Source: Diphasiastrum complanatum
Taxonomy: Eukaryota; Streptophyta; Lycopodiopsida; Lycopodiales; Lycopodiaceae
Direction of reading: 5' to 3'
NCBI GenBank assembly: GCA_029204225.1
Contig: CM055113.1
Coordinates: 2,438,081-2,502,080, forward strand
Length of the DNA stretch: 64,000 nucleotides
Each line of letters starts with the position of its first letter. The stretch's first letter is position 1. Made by a program: the position numbers and the translations under genes. The notes below the pieces were generated by a model. That model worked only from the letters and a program-made list of their open reading frames with translations. It did not search any database and was not told where the DNA came from. Below, piece by piece: positions 54,061 through 64,000 of this stretch.

Positions 54061-55430
54061 TTGTCAAAGAAGTGAGTCCAATAAAAAGTCCGGTTTGACA
54101 CTCAACTGTCCCTACGAATTATGTCGAAGATAAGCACGATAAATGGATCGTCTGATATCCTCATGAGTGCCAACTATGAAGTCGGAGGCAAGGATGCCAA
54201 AACGAACCCGAAAGGCAGGCTGCCTTTGAGTACCATGAGGAATGGAAACCTTGACTATGGAGCTGCATTGAAGAGTTGATCGCCTTGTATGAGTATCTAT
54301 CAGGAGGAAGCGACAAGGCTAGTTGGAAAAGAGCATCAACCAATAAAGGAGGAACTGCAAACTTGTAGTGATGATCTGATGTAGCATGGAGGGCTTAGCC
54401 CATATCATCTGAGGAAGCATGGTGATATGTAGCTGTGATATACTCGTCCAATGAGAGGAGATAAAGCCTGTACACCAATCCTCAACTGAATAGAGCACTG
54501 TAGGAGTGACCATAATGTCAAAAAGACCACACTATTGGAAGCATCATGAATGTATCTCTTAAATCAAAATCTCTCCAACTGGACCAAGGAGGTGTGGCCC
54601 TTCCCTAGGTAGGCCGAAGCTACATATCGCATACTAAAAATGGGACCCTTGAAAAGCACCTCTAGGTAGGTATAAGATGAAACCACCTCTTTGCAAAAGG
54701 CTCGAGAAGTATTGAAGACCATGCCTTTGGTCTTCAAAATGTTCACCTGCAATCCCCTTCTGGTACAAAGAGCATCAATCTTGTCTAGATGTCTTTGGAG
54801 CCCCTCTTTGGTCGATGATAGTAGAGCTACGTCATCGGCATATAACAAGATGGCAATTAGTGTATCCCCAAGGCTACAACTCAGACCTCAGCCACGTCCA
54901 ATAACCTCCTCAAGCTCATCAATGCTCAATCTGGCGTGAGGTAAATCACCAGTCAAAAGTATATGACCATGCTCTGAATATTTGATACTATACGGTTATA
55001 AATTAACATATGTCAAATCGGTATCCGCAAAAGATGTCATAGGTCGAAAGTAGCATACTACCATATAGAGATCTCTATCCAGACCAGTACCCTGTCCACT
55101 AAGGCAAATCCAAAGATAGCGTGCATGTATATCCTGACCAACGAGCTCGATAATAGGCTGTAAAAACTCCTGGTACATCCCACCCCATCCGAGATTCTGC
55201 CACTCGCAGAATGTGTGACTGTCCTGTATGCTAAGTACAACATCAGATTGAAAAAGAGGATTAGAGAGAGGGGGATGGGGCATCGACTTGAGCTGTAGGA
55301 GAGTGATTAGGCAGCACTGCTGCCACAACAACGGTTTTGAGGCCCTAGGGGGGAGTGAGGGCTGCCCCCTCCACCCTTGCTCAGTTATGGCCTGGGTGGA
55401 GAGCAAGGGCTTCCCCTTCTGCCCTTTCAC
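54061..55430 (-). pseudogene. LINE C2: endonuclease piece joined to RT and C-terminal part
   Basis: Leftward from 55430: an unclear start, then endonuclease residues VGQDIHARYLWICLSGQGTG-LDRDLYMVVCYF near 55150-55050. Deleted sequence follows, then RT from LSIDELEEVIG near 54930 with YADDVALLSSTKEGLQRHLD near 54840-54790 and KTKGMVFNTSRAF. The C-terminal GTHEDIRRSIYRAYLRHNS lies near 54160. It breaks off near 54060 against LINE C1. Several stops. Confidence 0.75.
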
Positions 55431-55493
55431 ACCATCAAGGAGCTGGAGATGGAGTGAGGAAGGACCTGGAGATGGAGCAAGCTAGGATGGACC

Positions 55494-55496
<3 letters not shown>

Positions 55497-55564
<68 letters not shown>
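55497..55564. repeat. (GA)n tail of LINE D
   Basis: 34 GA units; on the LINE strand this is a (TC)n tail following TAATAATAATAATTCTAAT. Confidence 0.93.
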
Positions 55565-57045
<1,481 letters not shown>

Positions 57046-57062
57046 AAGAAAGCTTTATTACT

Positions 57063-57092
57063 GTCTTTTCCATGCCAAAAGGCATATAAGAC
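57063..57092 (-). repeat. 3' hairpin of LINE E
   Basis: GTCTT (57063-57067) pairs with AAGAC (57088-57092); ATGCC (57072-57076) pairs with GGCAT (57081-57085) around an AAAA loop. Confidence 0.7.
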
Positions 57093-58855
57093 TAATGAAG
57101 TACATGTCATGTATGTGGTAACCATGGGAGCGTATAAAAACGTCTCCAAACTGTAATAAAGAAAACAACTACTGCAAACTAAAATAGACACGTACGCGAG
57201 AATGCGCATAATAATAATATGTATCTAGGGTAAGATGTCAAGGCTGTGCTGCTGCTGCTGTGCTGCTGCTGTAAAAAGATGTAATGCGACCCACAGAATG
57301 GGAAAGCACTGGAGCCTGCCGGCGGCGTCTGTGAGCATGAGCACGTGCATGTGTAGTAGTAGTACGCCCCTGCGTAGAATGTCTAGTAATCCTGGTGGTA
57401 ACATGATGGTGGGAGGTACACTGTCTCTGATCTCTATGAGCATGAGAGCGGCCAACATCCTCGTCGTCATCCTCATCATAATCCTCATCCTCAGGTACTA
57501 AATCACGCGATCTCCGTCTAGTAAAGAACGAAGTAATCAATGGCTGTGAGTTAAAATGCTGGGGTGTCTCGTATAAATCTCTTCGTAGTCTGGACATCTC
57601 GTGTACCATCAGAGCGACACACCGTGGGTCCTCATACGCTATGAGAGAGTGTAGAGTGGTAGGCATCTCTCGGAACAGGCAATGATATCGCCCTCTAATC
57701 TCATAATATACAGGGCACCTAAATATAAAGTGCTCCTCAGACTCCACCTCACCTAGAGAGCAGAACTGGCAAATCCGCTCCTCTCTGGGAATACCGTGGA
57801 ACCTCCCAGTCTCAATAGCTAGCTGATGAGTGGACACACTGAGCTGCCCCAATGTGAATCTGAGGCAATGTGACAATCCCGAGTCCAAGTAGCGCGGCAT
57901 GACCGGGGTCCCTGATGCATCTAGCTCCAAGAAATGAGTCCGGTAGAAAGCTGGCTTAACCCCTAACTGGTTACGCCAAGTCCGCTCTAGATATGTGCGA
58001 TAAAGGAAGCGTCTGATATACTGATGTGTGCCGGAGGGGAGCTCTGTGATAGAGATGCCAAATGATACAAGTAGGAGGTGAGAGGCCTGAGAGAACCATG
58101 ATAGCCTGTAGCCCTGATCGTGAAGACGCTGTGAGGAGGATAGTGCAACCTGTATGTATCGCCTGTCTATCTCTAGTAACGCCTGTATCCTCTGTATATA
58201 GGTGATAAACTGAAGAACTGCCTCGATCTGTATAGGTGGAACTGCAAACTCGGCCAGGAGAATCTCATGTGGATCAAAAGGCTTCGCTCGAATCAACCGA
58301 GCTAGCATGGTGGTCTATAATCGTGAGAGACTGGCCTAGTGTGAAGAAGGGAGACCTACACACCATGTCTCTGCCGCATATAAAGCCGTGGGGGTAACAA
58401 TGGTATCGAAGAGGTGACACTTACTGCGAGCAACCTGGATAGACTTTCGGAAGCAAAATCGCTCTAGCTGAACAAGGGAGGCATGTCCTTTCCCTAGTCG
58501 AGTGGTAGCGGCCTGTCTCATGCTAAAAGTAGGACCTGAGAAAAGGACCCCCAAGTATGTGTAGGAAGGGACCACCTCTAGAATCTGCCCGCCCAAGGTA
58601 AGCTCCTGTCGCTGCATGAATGCCCTCGAAGTGTTGAAGACCATAACCTTGGTCTTCCCAATGTTCACCCCTAGGCCCCATCTGGTGCAAAACTCATGCA
58701 AGCAATCCAACTGTCGCTGTAGACCCTCTCTGGTCGGTGAGACCAACAGCACATCATCAGCATAAAGGAGGATAGCAATCAAGATGTCACCAAGCCTACA
58801 GCCAGTACCACCACCCTGTGTAATGACTCTCTCCAACTCATCAATATACAAGCCA

Positions 58856-58860
58856 AAGAG
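58856..58860. other. Target-site duplication, left (AAGAG)
   Basis: AAGAG lies directly before the 5' LTR and again directly after the 3' LTR (62317-62321). LINE coding sequence resumes in place across it. Confidence 0.95.
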
Positions 58861-59264
58861 TGTTGAAGAGTAATGCCTATTTTACCCCTTTTGGCTAAGC
58901 ATTAGTTAAGTTGTACATAACTCATGGGGCATGTTTTAATTAAATGCATGAGACCCCCCCTTTTGTTAAGTTATGTAAATTAGTGCAAGTGGCCCACTTG
59001 GCCAAGTAGCTCACTCCTATGGTTGACACCTAGACTTTCCATGCATGTAAAGGAGGTGCTTGCCTCACAAGGGATTTGGAGGACCCACGCCCTCCTCTCT
59101 CTCCCTCTCTAGCAATTCATTTCTTCTTGAGACTTTTGAGTTTGTGAGATGCTCATGCAATTCTCCTTGTGTGTGATATTTCCATAGCCAAGTTTTCTCA
59201 AGCTTTCATAGTTGATCTAGCATTTGAGTTAAGATACTCCATAGCTAGGTCTTGTAAATCTTCA
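58861..59264 (+). repeat. Copia 5' LTR (404 bp)
   Basis: TGTTGAAGAG...AAATCTTCA. It contains a perfect RY motif CATGCATG at 59040-59047, a site type bound by plant B3 factors, and a CT-rich run near 59090-59110 that is four bases longer than in the 3' LTR. Confidence 0.96.
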
Positions 59265-59276
59265 CGGTATCAGAGC
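59265..59276 (+). promoter_or_regulatory. Primer-binding site of the young copia
   Basis: CGGTATCAGAGC follows the LTR at once; it matches the tRNA-iMet-type site except for its first base. Confidence 0.85.
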
Positions 59277-59733
59277 AGGTTGTCTAGCCTGTGAGTCTGA
59301 GAGTGAGAGAAACTTCAATGCTTAGATTCTTGAGAAGATTCTTATCTTCTACAAGCACCTCAATCTTGAAAGAGGGAGCATTTGATCTACGGGTGTCAGA
59401 TCAGGTGGAGTCTTGCACTGTTGGAGAGCTATTGGCAAGGGGAGTGGGATGATCCAAAAACTTTCTAAATCTGGCTAAGTTTTGGGGAGTCTTTTTGGAG
59501 GAGCTTACACAAAAGTAGGGCGCACTTTCTGTAGGGGCTTCTGGTTTCTGTTCTAGTGGAGCCTAGTGCTTGTGCTAGTGAGGCCACACCAAGTGGCAAA
59601 GACAAAAGTAGGAGCTGAAGGGTTGCCTTGAAGTGGCTACATACCCTAGTTTGGGGTTAAACCCTTGTTGCTGGAAGCTGTTCTTTTCTGATCTTTTTCA
59701 AGTTGAGCTTCTGTTTTAAGCACAGATTTTAGC

Positions 59734-61923
59734 ATGGCAAGTCTTGGGGAGAGTTTGCTGGGTGAATCTAGCAAACTAGATGGCACAAACTACAGAGTGT
59801 GGAAGTTCAAGATAGCCAATATCTTGAGGGATAAGAATTGCTGGGAGGTCATGACAGGTACAGAACCTGTACCAACATCTGATCCTGAATTGAAGGACTA
59901 CATGAACAGGAGACATAAAGCTCATAGGATAATCAATCTTTCTGTCAAGGACAATATTATTCCTCACATTTGCAATGCAAGGGATGCAGCTGATGCTTGG
60001 GCAATTCTGAAGTCTATGTTTGAAACAGTGGATTCAGCCATGATGTCCCTTTCTGGTAGGGAGAAACTCACAACCTTTGGGGAGTTATGTGGTCTTCTTT
60101 TACAGGAGGAGATGAGAAGGAAGAATCTTTCTGAAAGGGAAGATAATCCAGAGCTTGCATTTGCTTCTAAGAAGAAGCAATGGGATACGTGGTCACCATC
60201 CACATCACCTACTGCTAGGAAGAAGCTACCTAGGTGGTATTGGGAAACAATCAAAGAAGGTCAGATGATTGAAGAAGGAGAGAGCAGTGAACAGGGTGTC
60301 AGAAGATCTCTTAGGTCTCATGAGAGACAAGAGACTAACTTTGCTCTTATGTCCACTATTCTGAATGCAGATGAGCCACAGTTCTTTCACGAAGCCGTGA
60401 GAGAAAAGGTATGGCAACATGCCATGCAGGAGGAGTACGACTCCATTGTCAAGAATGACACATGGGAGCTCACTACATTGCCAGAAGGGAAGCAACCAAT
60501 AGGTTGCAAGTGGGTCTATAAGACCAAGTTTCATGCCAATGGAACAGTGGACAAGTACAAGGCAAGGTTGGTGGCGAAAGGCTATGCTCAGCAAGAGGGG
60601 CTAGACTATGATGAGACATTCGCACCTGTTGCTAAAATGACATCTATCAGGACCGTTTTGGCTATAGCCTCATATTTTGATTGGGATGTCCATCAAATGG
60701 ATGTCAAGAGTGCCTTTCTTAATGGGCACCTACAGGAGGAGGTTTACATGGAACAACCGCAGGGATTTGAAATAACAGGCAAGGAGAATCTGGTTTGCAG
60801 GCTTAGGAAAGCCTTGTATGGGCTCAAACAGGCGCCAAGGGCTTGGTATAGCCGAATTGATGAGTACTTTGCAAGGCAAGGGTTTGAGAAGAGTAAGTCT
60901 GATTGCAATCTTTATGTCTTCAGGGAAGGAGAAGACTTTGTGGTTGTTGTGCTCTATGTGGATGATCTACTCATCACGGGAAGCAATAAGAAGCTTATTG
61001 CTTGTGTTAAGAAGAATCTTTCTAATGAGTTTGAAATGAAAGATTTGGGGTTGCTACACTATTGCCTAGGAGTTGAAGTTTGGAAAGGGAAGCGTTGTCT
61101 TTTTATCTCACAGGCAAAGTATGCACAGAAATTATTGAAGAGGTTTAACATGCAAGAAAGCAAACCAATCAGCACACCCATGGATGCAAGCAACAAGCCA
61201 TCAAAAGATGATGGTCCAGCATTTGCAGATGAGACGCTCTATCGTCAGTTAGTGGGCAGCCTGATTTACCTTACTACCACCAGGCCAGATATTGCTTATG
61301 CGGTTGGAACTGCAAGTCAATACATGTGTAAGCCTACCGAAGCACATTGGAAGGCAGCCAAGCGGATCCTACGATATGTGAGAGGGACAGTGACTTATGG
61401 GATTGGATACACGGATGACGGGAACCTTCAGCTGGAAGGTTATTCAGATTCTGATTGGGCAGGTGATAGAGACGATCGGAGATCGACAACAGGCTATTGT
61501 TTCAGCCTAGGTTCAGGGGCTATATCGTGGTGCAATAAGAAGCAGCCTACTATTGCTCTATCGTCTACCGAAGCTGAGTACAGGGCGACTACGAGGTCCG
61601 CCTGTGAAGCCATTTGGTTACGCCGTCTACTTGAGGACATGCAGATTGCTCAAGTAAGACCTACATTGTTACATTGTGATAACGAAAGTTGCATTCAGCT
61701 TGCGAGGAATCCAGTCTATCATGCACGGACGAAACACATAGAGGTGGACCAACATTTTATACGAGAGAAAGTGCACAGTGGGGAGATCGAGCTAGTTTAT
61801 TGTGACACCAACGACCAGATAGCGGATATTTTTACTAAACCACTTAGTAAAGATAAGTTTGAAAAGTTCAGAACTTTGTTGGGTGTCAGTTTGAATAAAA
61901 TTGCCATTAAGGGGGGGTGTTGA
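59734..61923 (+). CDS. Copia gag-RT-RNase H fusion protein (729 aa)
   Basis: ATG 59734 opens one uninterrupted frame. Residues 1-148 are the N-terminal gag part (KLDGTNYRVWKFKIANIL, AWAILKSMFETVDSAMMS), itself shortened because most of the UBN2 helix region is missing before LLQEEMRRK. At about residue 149-150 (ASKKKQ then WDTWSP) the sequence passes straight to the region before RT. CCHC knuckle, protease and integrase are all absent. RT is complete (NDTWELTTLPEGKQPIGCKW, PVAKMTSIRTVLAIAS, DVKSAFLNGHL, catalytic YVDDLL near residue 408). RNase H is complete (SDSDWAGDRDDRRSTTGYC, IALSSTEAEY, DIFTKPL). The usual copia polyprotein has about 1,300-1,450 residues. The stop codon TGA (61921-61923) lies inside the 3' LTR. 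Confidence 0.95.
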   Translation: MASLGESLLGESSKLDGTNYRVWKFKIANILRDKNCWEVMTGTEPVPTSDPELKDYMNRRHKAHRIINLSVKDNIIPHICNARDAADAWAILKSMFETVDSAMMSLSGREKLTTFGELCGLLLQEEMRRKNLSEREDNPELAFASKKKQWDTWSPSTSPTARKKLPRWYWETIKEGQMIEEGESSEQGVRRSLRSHERQETNFALMSTILNADEPQFFHEAVREKVWQHAMQEEYDSIVKNDTWELTTLPEGKQPIGCKWVYKTKFHANGTVDKYKARLVAKGYAQQEGLDYDETFAPVAKMTSIRTVLAIASYFDWDVHQMDVKSAFLNGHLQEEVYMEQPQGFEITGKENLVCRLRKALYGLKQAPRAWYSRIDEYFARQGFEKSKSDCNLYVFREGEDFVVVVLYVDDLLITGSNKKLIACVKKNLSNEFEMKDLGLLHYCLGVEVWKGKRCLFISQAKYAQKLLKRFNMQESKPISTPMDASNKPSKDDGPAFADETLYRQLVGSLIYLTTTRPDIAYAVGTASQYMCKPTEAHWKAAKRILRYVRGTVTYGIGYTDDGNLQLEGYSDSDWAGDRDDRRSTTGYCFSLGSGAISWCNKKQPTIALSSTEAEYRATTRSACEAIWLRRLLEDMQIAQVRPTLLHCDNESCIQLARNPVYHARTKHIEVDQHFIREKVHSGEIELVYCDTNDQIADIFTKPLSKDKFEKFRTLLGVSLNKIAIKGGC
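61907..61917 (+). promoter_or_regulatory. Polypurine tract of the young copia
   Basis: TTAAGGGGGGG directly before the 3' LTR; it also encodes the last codons of the frame. Confidence 0.85.
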
Positions 61924-62316
61924 AGAGTAATGCCTATTTTACCCCTTTGGCTAAGCATTAGTTAAGTTGTACATAACTCATGGGGCATGTTTTAATTAAA
62001 TGCATGAGACCCCCCCTTTTGTTAAGTTATGTAAATTAGTGCAAGTGGCCCACTTGGCCAAGTAGCTCACTCCTATGGTTGACACCTAGACTTTCCATGC
62101 ATGTAAAGAAGGTGCTTGCCTCACAAGGGATTTGGAGGACCCACGCCCTCCTCTCTCTCTCTAGCAATTCATTTCTTCTTGAGACTTTTGAGTTTGTGAG
62201 ATGCTCATGCAATTCTCCTTGTGTGTGATATTTCCATAGCCAAGTTTTCTCAAGCTTTCATAGTTGATCTAGCATTTGAGTTAAGATACTCCATAGCTAG
62301 GTCTTGTAAATCTTCA
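61918..62316 (+). repeat. Copia 3' LTR (399 bp)
   Basis: TGTTGAAGAG...AAATCTTCA. Against the 5' LTR I count one substitution (AAAGAAGG for AAAGGAGG), one fewer T near 61947 and four fewer bases in the CT run. Near identity means a recent insertion. Confidence 0.96.
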
Positions 62317-62321
62317 AAGAG
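62317..62321. other. Target-site duplication, right (AAGAG)
   Basis: Second copy of the 5-bp duplication; LINE E RT sequence continues from here. Confidence 0.95.
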
Positions 62322-64000
62322 GACTGGTGAGAGGGAACAACCCTGCTTCACCCCAATAGTGCTCCAGATGTGCTCAGATATGCCACTGCTATGCCGGAAA
62401 CAACCAAGGACACGCTCATAAAGTGCCATCACAGCAAGAACAATGTCGGTGGAGAAGCCAAGGTCTCGGAGTCTCTGAATGAGCAATGAGCGACGAATAG
62501 AATCAAAGGCTTTAGGGTTAATGATGCGGCCGTGTGGAGAGAGGTGGTGAGGAAATCAGCCTGGGTGTCGACTGGACTGTCATGTGGAAAGGAGTGTAAA
62601 AGTGAAGCTAAGGACTGCCGGTATAGCGGCATGTAAGTGGGATCAAATGTGTACGTGGGTGCTCGGGTAAGCGTGGGTAGTGTAGATGGATGAGTGGGTG
62701 GGAGGTGGCCGATATCGAAGGAGAGAAATGAGTGATCAGAAAGGGTGGTGGGGAAAATGTGGAAGTCAGAAATTGTGGGTAGAAAGGATGGTGACCCCAT
62801 GAGACCCCATGAGATAGTCAACGACACTATGTCCTCCAGTGTGAGGGTGGCATGTGTAACTGTTTGAGTGTGGCCAGTAGGGTAAGCCATTATAAATGGC
62901 TAGCTCATGTGCCTCTCCAAACTGCAATAAGTGCTCACCATATGAAGTAGTAGGTCCAAAACTATCCGCGGAGGTCCTGGTAACTCCAAGCATATCACTG
63001 TCCAAGGCACGAACACGTAGCTGATCAGTGGTGTCGAAGTTCTGTATCTGTCGAGAAGATGTACGGGCATTAAAATCCCCTGTGAGGAGAATATGCCCCC
63101 GCTCTGAAAATCTGATAATATCTGGTGAGAGGTCTTGATATGGAGATCCAATACCCTCAGCAAAAGACGAGGACTCTGGTGGAAAGTAACATGTTGCAAT
63201 AAAAAGATCTCTATCCAAGCCGATATCCTGACCCACAATGCGAGTCCAAGTGTAGCGGGCCTGCTCGTCATGTCGGATGAAGTCAATACTCGAGTGAAGA
63301 GCCTCCCTGTACAAGCAGGCAACCCCAGCTGAACCACGCCCACTAGCAGATCTAGTCTCTCGTCGGAATACTGAATCCCATCTATATCCAGGAAAAGAAG
63401 GAAGTCCTCGCTCTGGGCTCTCGTGTGTCTCCATGAAGAATAATATATCCCTGCCTGTAATGAAATCAACAAGGTCCCCTGCCGTAGAAGATGAGTGTAT
63501 GCCAACACAGTTCCACACTCCAATCCGAAGGTGGTGTGGATGGGGCCCCGGGGTGCTCCCACCCCCGGGCACCCCAAATCCCTAGCGCTGGGATCTGCTA
63601 GGTGCACTATCAAGAAACCGCACTCGCCCATCTCGGTAAATGACTCGTCTGCCAGACTCATGGGCTGCCTGAAAGGCCTTACGCCTCTCCTCTACCTGGA
63701 TATATGTGAGGTCATCATCCATATAGATAGTAGTGCCACGAAGCTTAGCTCTGCACCGCAAAGCATTTCGGCGACTCTCTAGAGAAGTGAAACGGATAAT
63801 GAGTGTAGCGGCATCTCTGGTGGTCCTCCAAGCTGTATCTAGGCCATCTGTCATATGTCCTAGGGTGGTCTCGAGAAATCTTGTGGCTTCGGCAATGGCA
63901 TCCTGTGTGTCTGGCATCCCACGAACCCTGATGTTGTGGGCCTTTTGCTCCCTTGACCTCTCTTCCGAAATGGTGGCTGATGACGAAGGAGATGGGGGCG
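62317..64000 (-). pseudogene. LINE E, 5' half: ORF1 end, endonuclease, start of RT
   Basis: Leftward from the window edge: ORF1 C-terminal domain (63917-63582; LIIRFTSLESRRNALRCRAK, IYMDDDLTYIQVEERRKAFQ), then the endonuclease (63572-62766). All its motifs are visible: IGVWNCVGIHSSS, FMETHES, LTGDFNARTSSRQ, HTGGHSVVDYLMGS, LSDHSFLSFDI. A ten-base duplication (GAGACCCCAT) near 62805 shifts the frame. Near 62520 the linker jumps to AFDSIRRSLLIQRLRDLGF of RT, so about 1 kb of linker and RT fingers is deleted. RT continues to GVKQGCSLSPVLF and the copia insertion site. ORF1 continues beyond the window. Confidence 0.88.

Larger units (their letters stand above)
58861..62316 (+). mobile_element. 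Young Ty1/copia element lacking protease and integrase (3.46 kb)
   Basis: Complete with 5' LTR, primer site, one open frame, polypurine tract, 3' LTR and a 5-bp target duplication. The LTRs differ by one substitution and two short indels. It lies inside LINE E in opposite orientation. Without integrase of its own it must have used another element's enzymes, or lost the region after insertion. Confidence 0.95.

Noticed and set aside
57238-57300. Host gene with a poly-Gln or poly-Ala tract
   Set aside because: The GCTGCT run is the 3' end of the LINE E frame on the minus strand.

Overview
This window is eukaryotic nuclear DNA, almost certainly from a land plant with a large, repeat-rich genome; a fern or another seed-free plant is possible, but that is inference. 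The evidence is the content: nested and broken Ty3/gypsy chromoviruses, Ty1/copia elements with tRNA-iMet-type primer sites (TGGTATCAGAGC), L1-like LINEs, DUF659-type hAT transposons with GT-AG introns, long (TA)n and (GA)n microsatellites, and only one stretch that looks like host gene exons. I found no bacterial operons, rRNA, tRNA or CRISPR arrays.

Layout. 1-2257: LINE reverse transcriptase remnant (+). 2258-4135: copia element in two opposed halves, with a primer site at the hinge. 4136-5699: non-coding, with hairpins. 5700-9530: decayed LINE (+). 9531-10613: nothing recognised. 10614-11645: (TA)n and the 5' end of a hAT element (+). 11646-28502: a pile of one chromovirus family (copies A, A', C inverted, B) with hAT pieces between them. 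28503-32240: 3' part of a hAT element (-) with a probable solo LTR inside it. 32241-32922: palindromes, (GA)n and poly-G. 32923-38593: chromovirus copy D. 38594-41464: internally deleted hAT copy (-). 41465-41536: (TA)n. 41537-47743: the most complete hAT element, with two convergent genes. 47744-50928: (TA)n, short repeats and a fragment of a different hAT. 50929-51965: three phase-0 exons of a coiled-coil host gene. 52022-52103: hairpin. 52114-64000: L1-like LINEs, all on the minus strand and separated by (GA)n; the last is interrupted by a very young copia element at 58861-62316.

How the parts work together. The hAT family is the most novel system here. Its two readable termini, and a third from another copy, all abut (TA)n. 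The ends carry arrays of the palindrome GGTACCGCGGTACC. A four-exon transposase gene (BED finger, DUF659, hAT dimerisation domain, long proline-rich tail with AT-hook-like motifs) converges on a small 121-codon coiled-coil gene found in three copies here. The LINE family ends in a conserved hairpin with two compensated base-pair changes, then a short TAA-rich stretch, then a (CT)n tail, and one LINE sits directly against the (CT)n tail of another. The young copia has near-identical LTRs and a clean 5-bp target duplication, but its single frame joins gag to reverse transcriptase/RNase H with protease and integrase missing, so it probably moved with help in trans.
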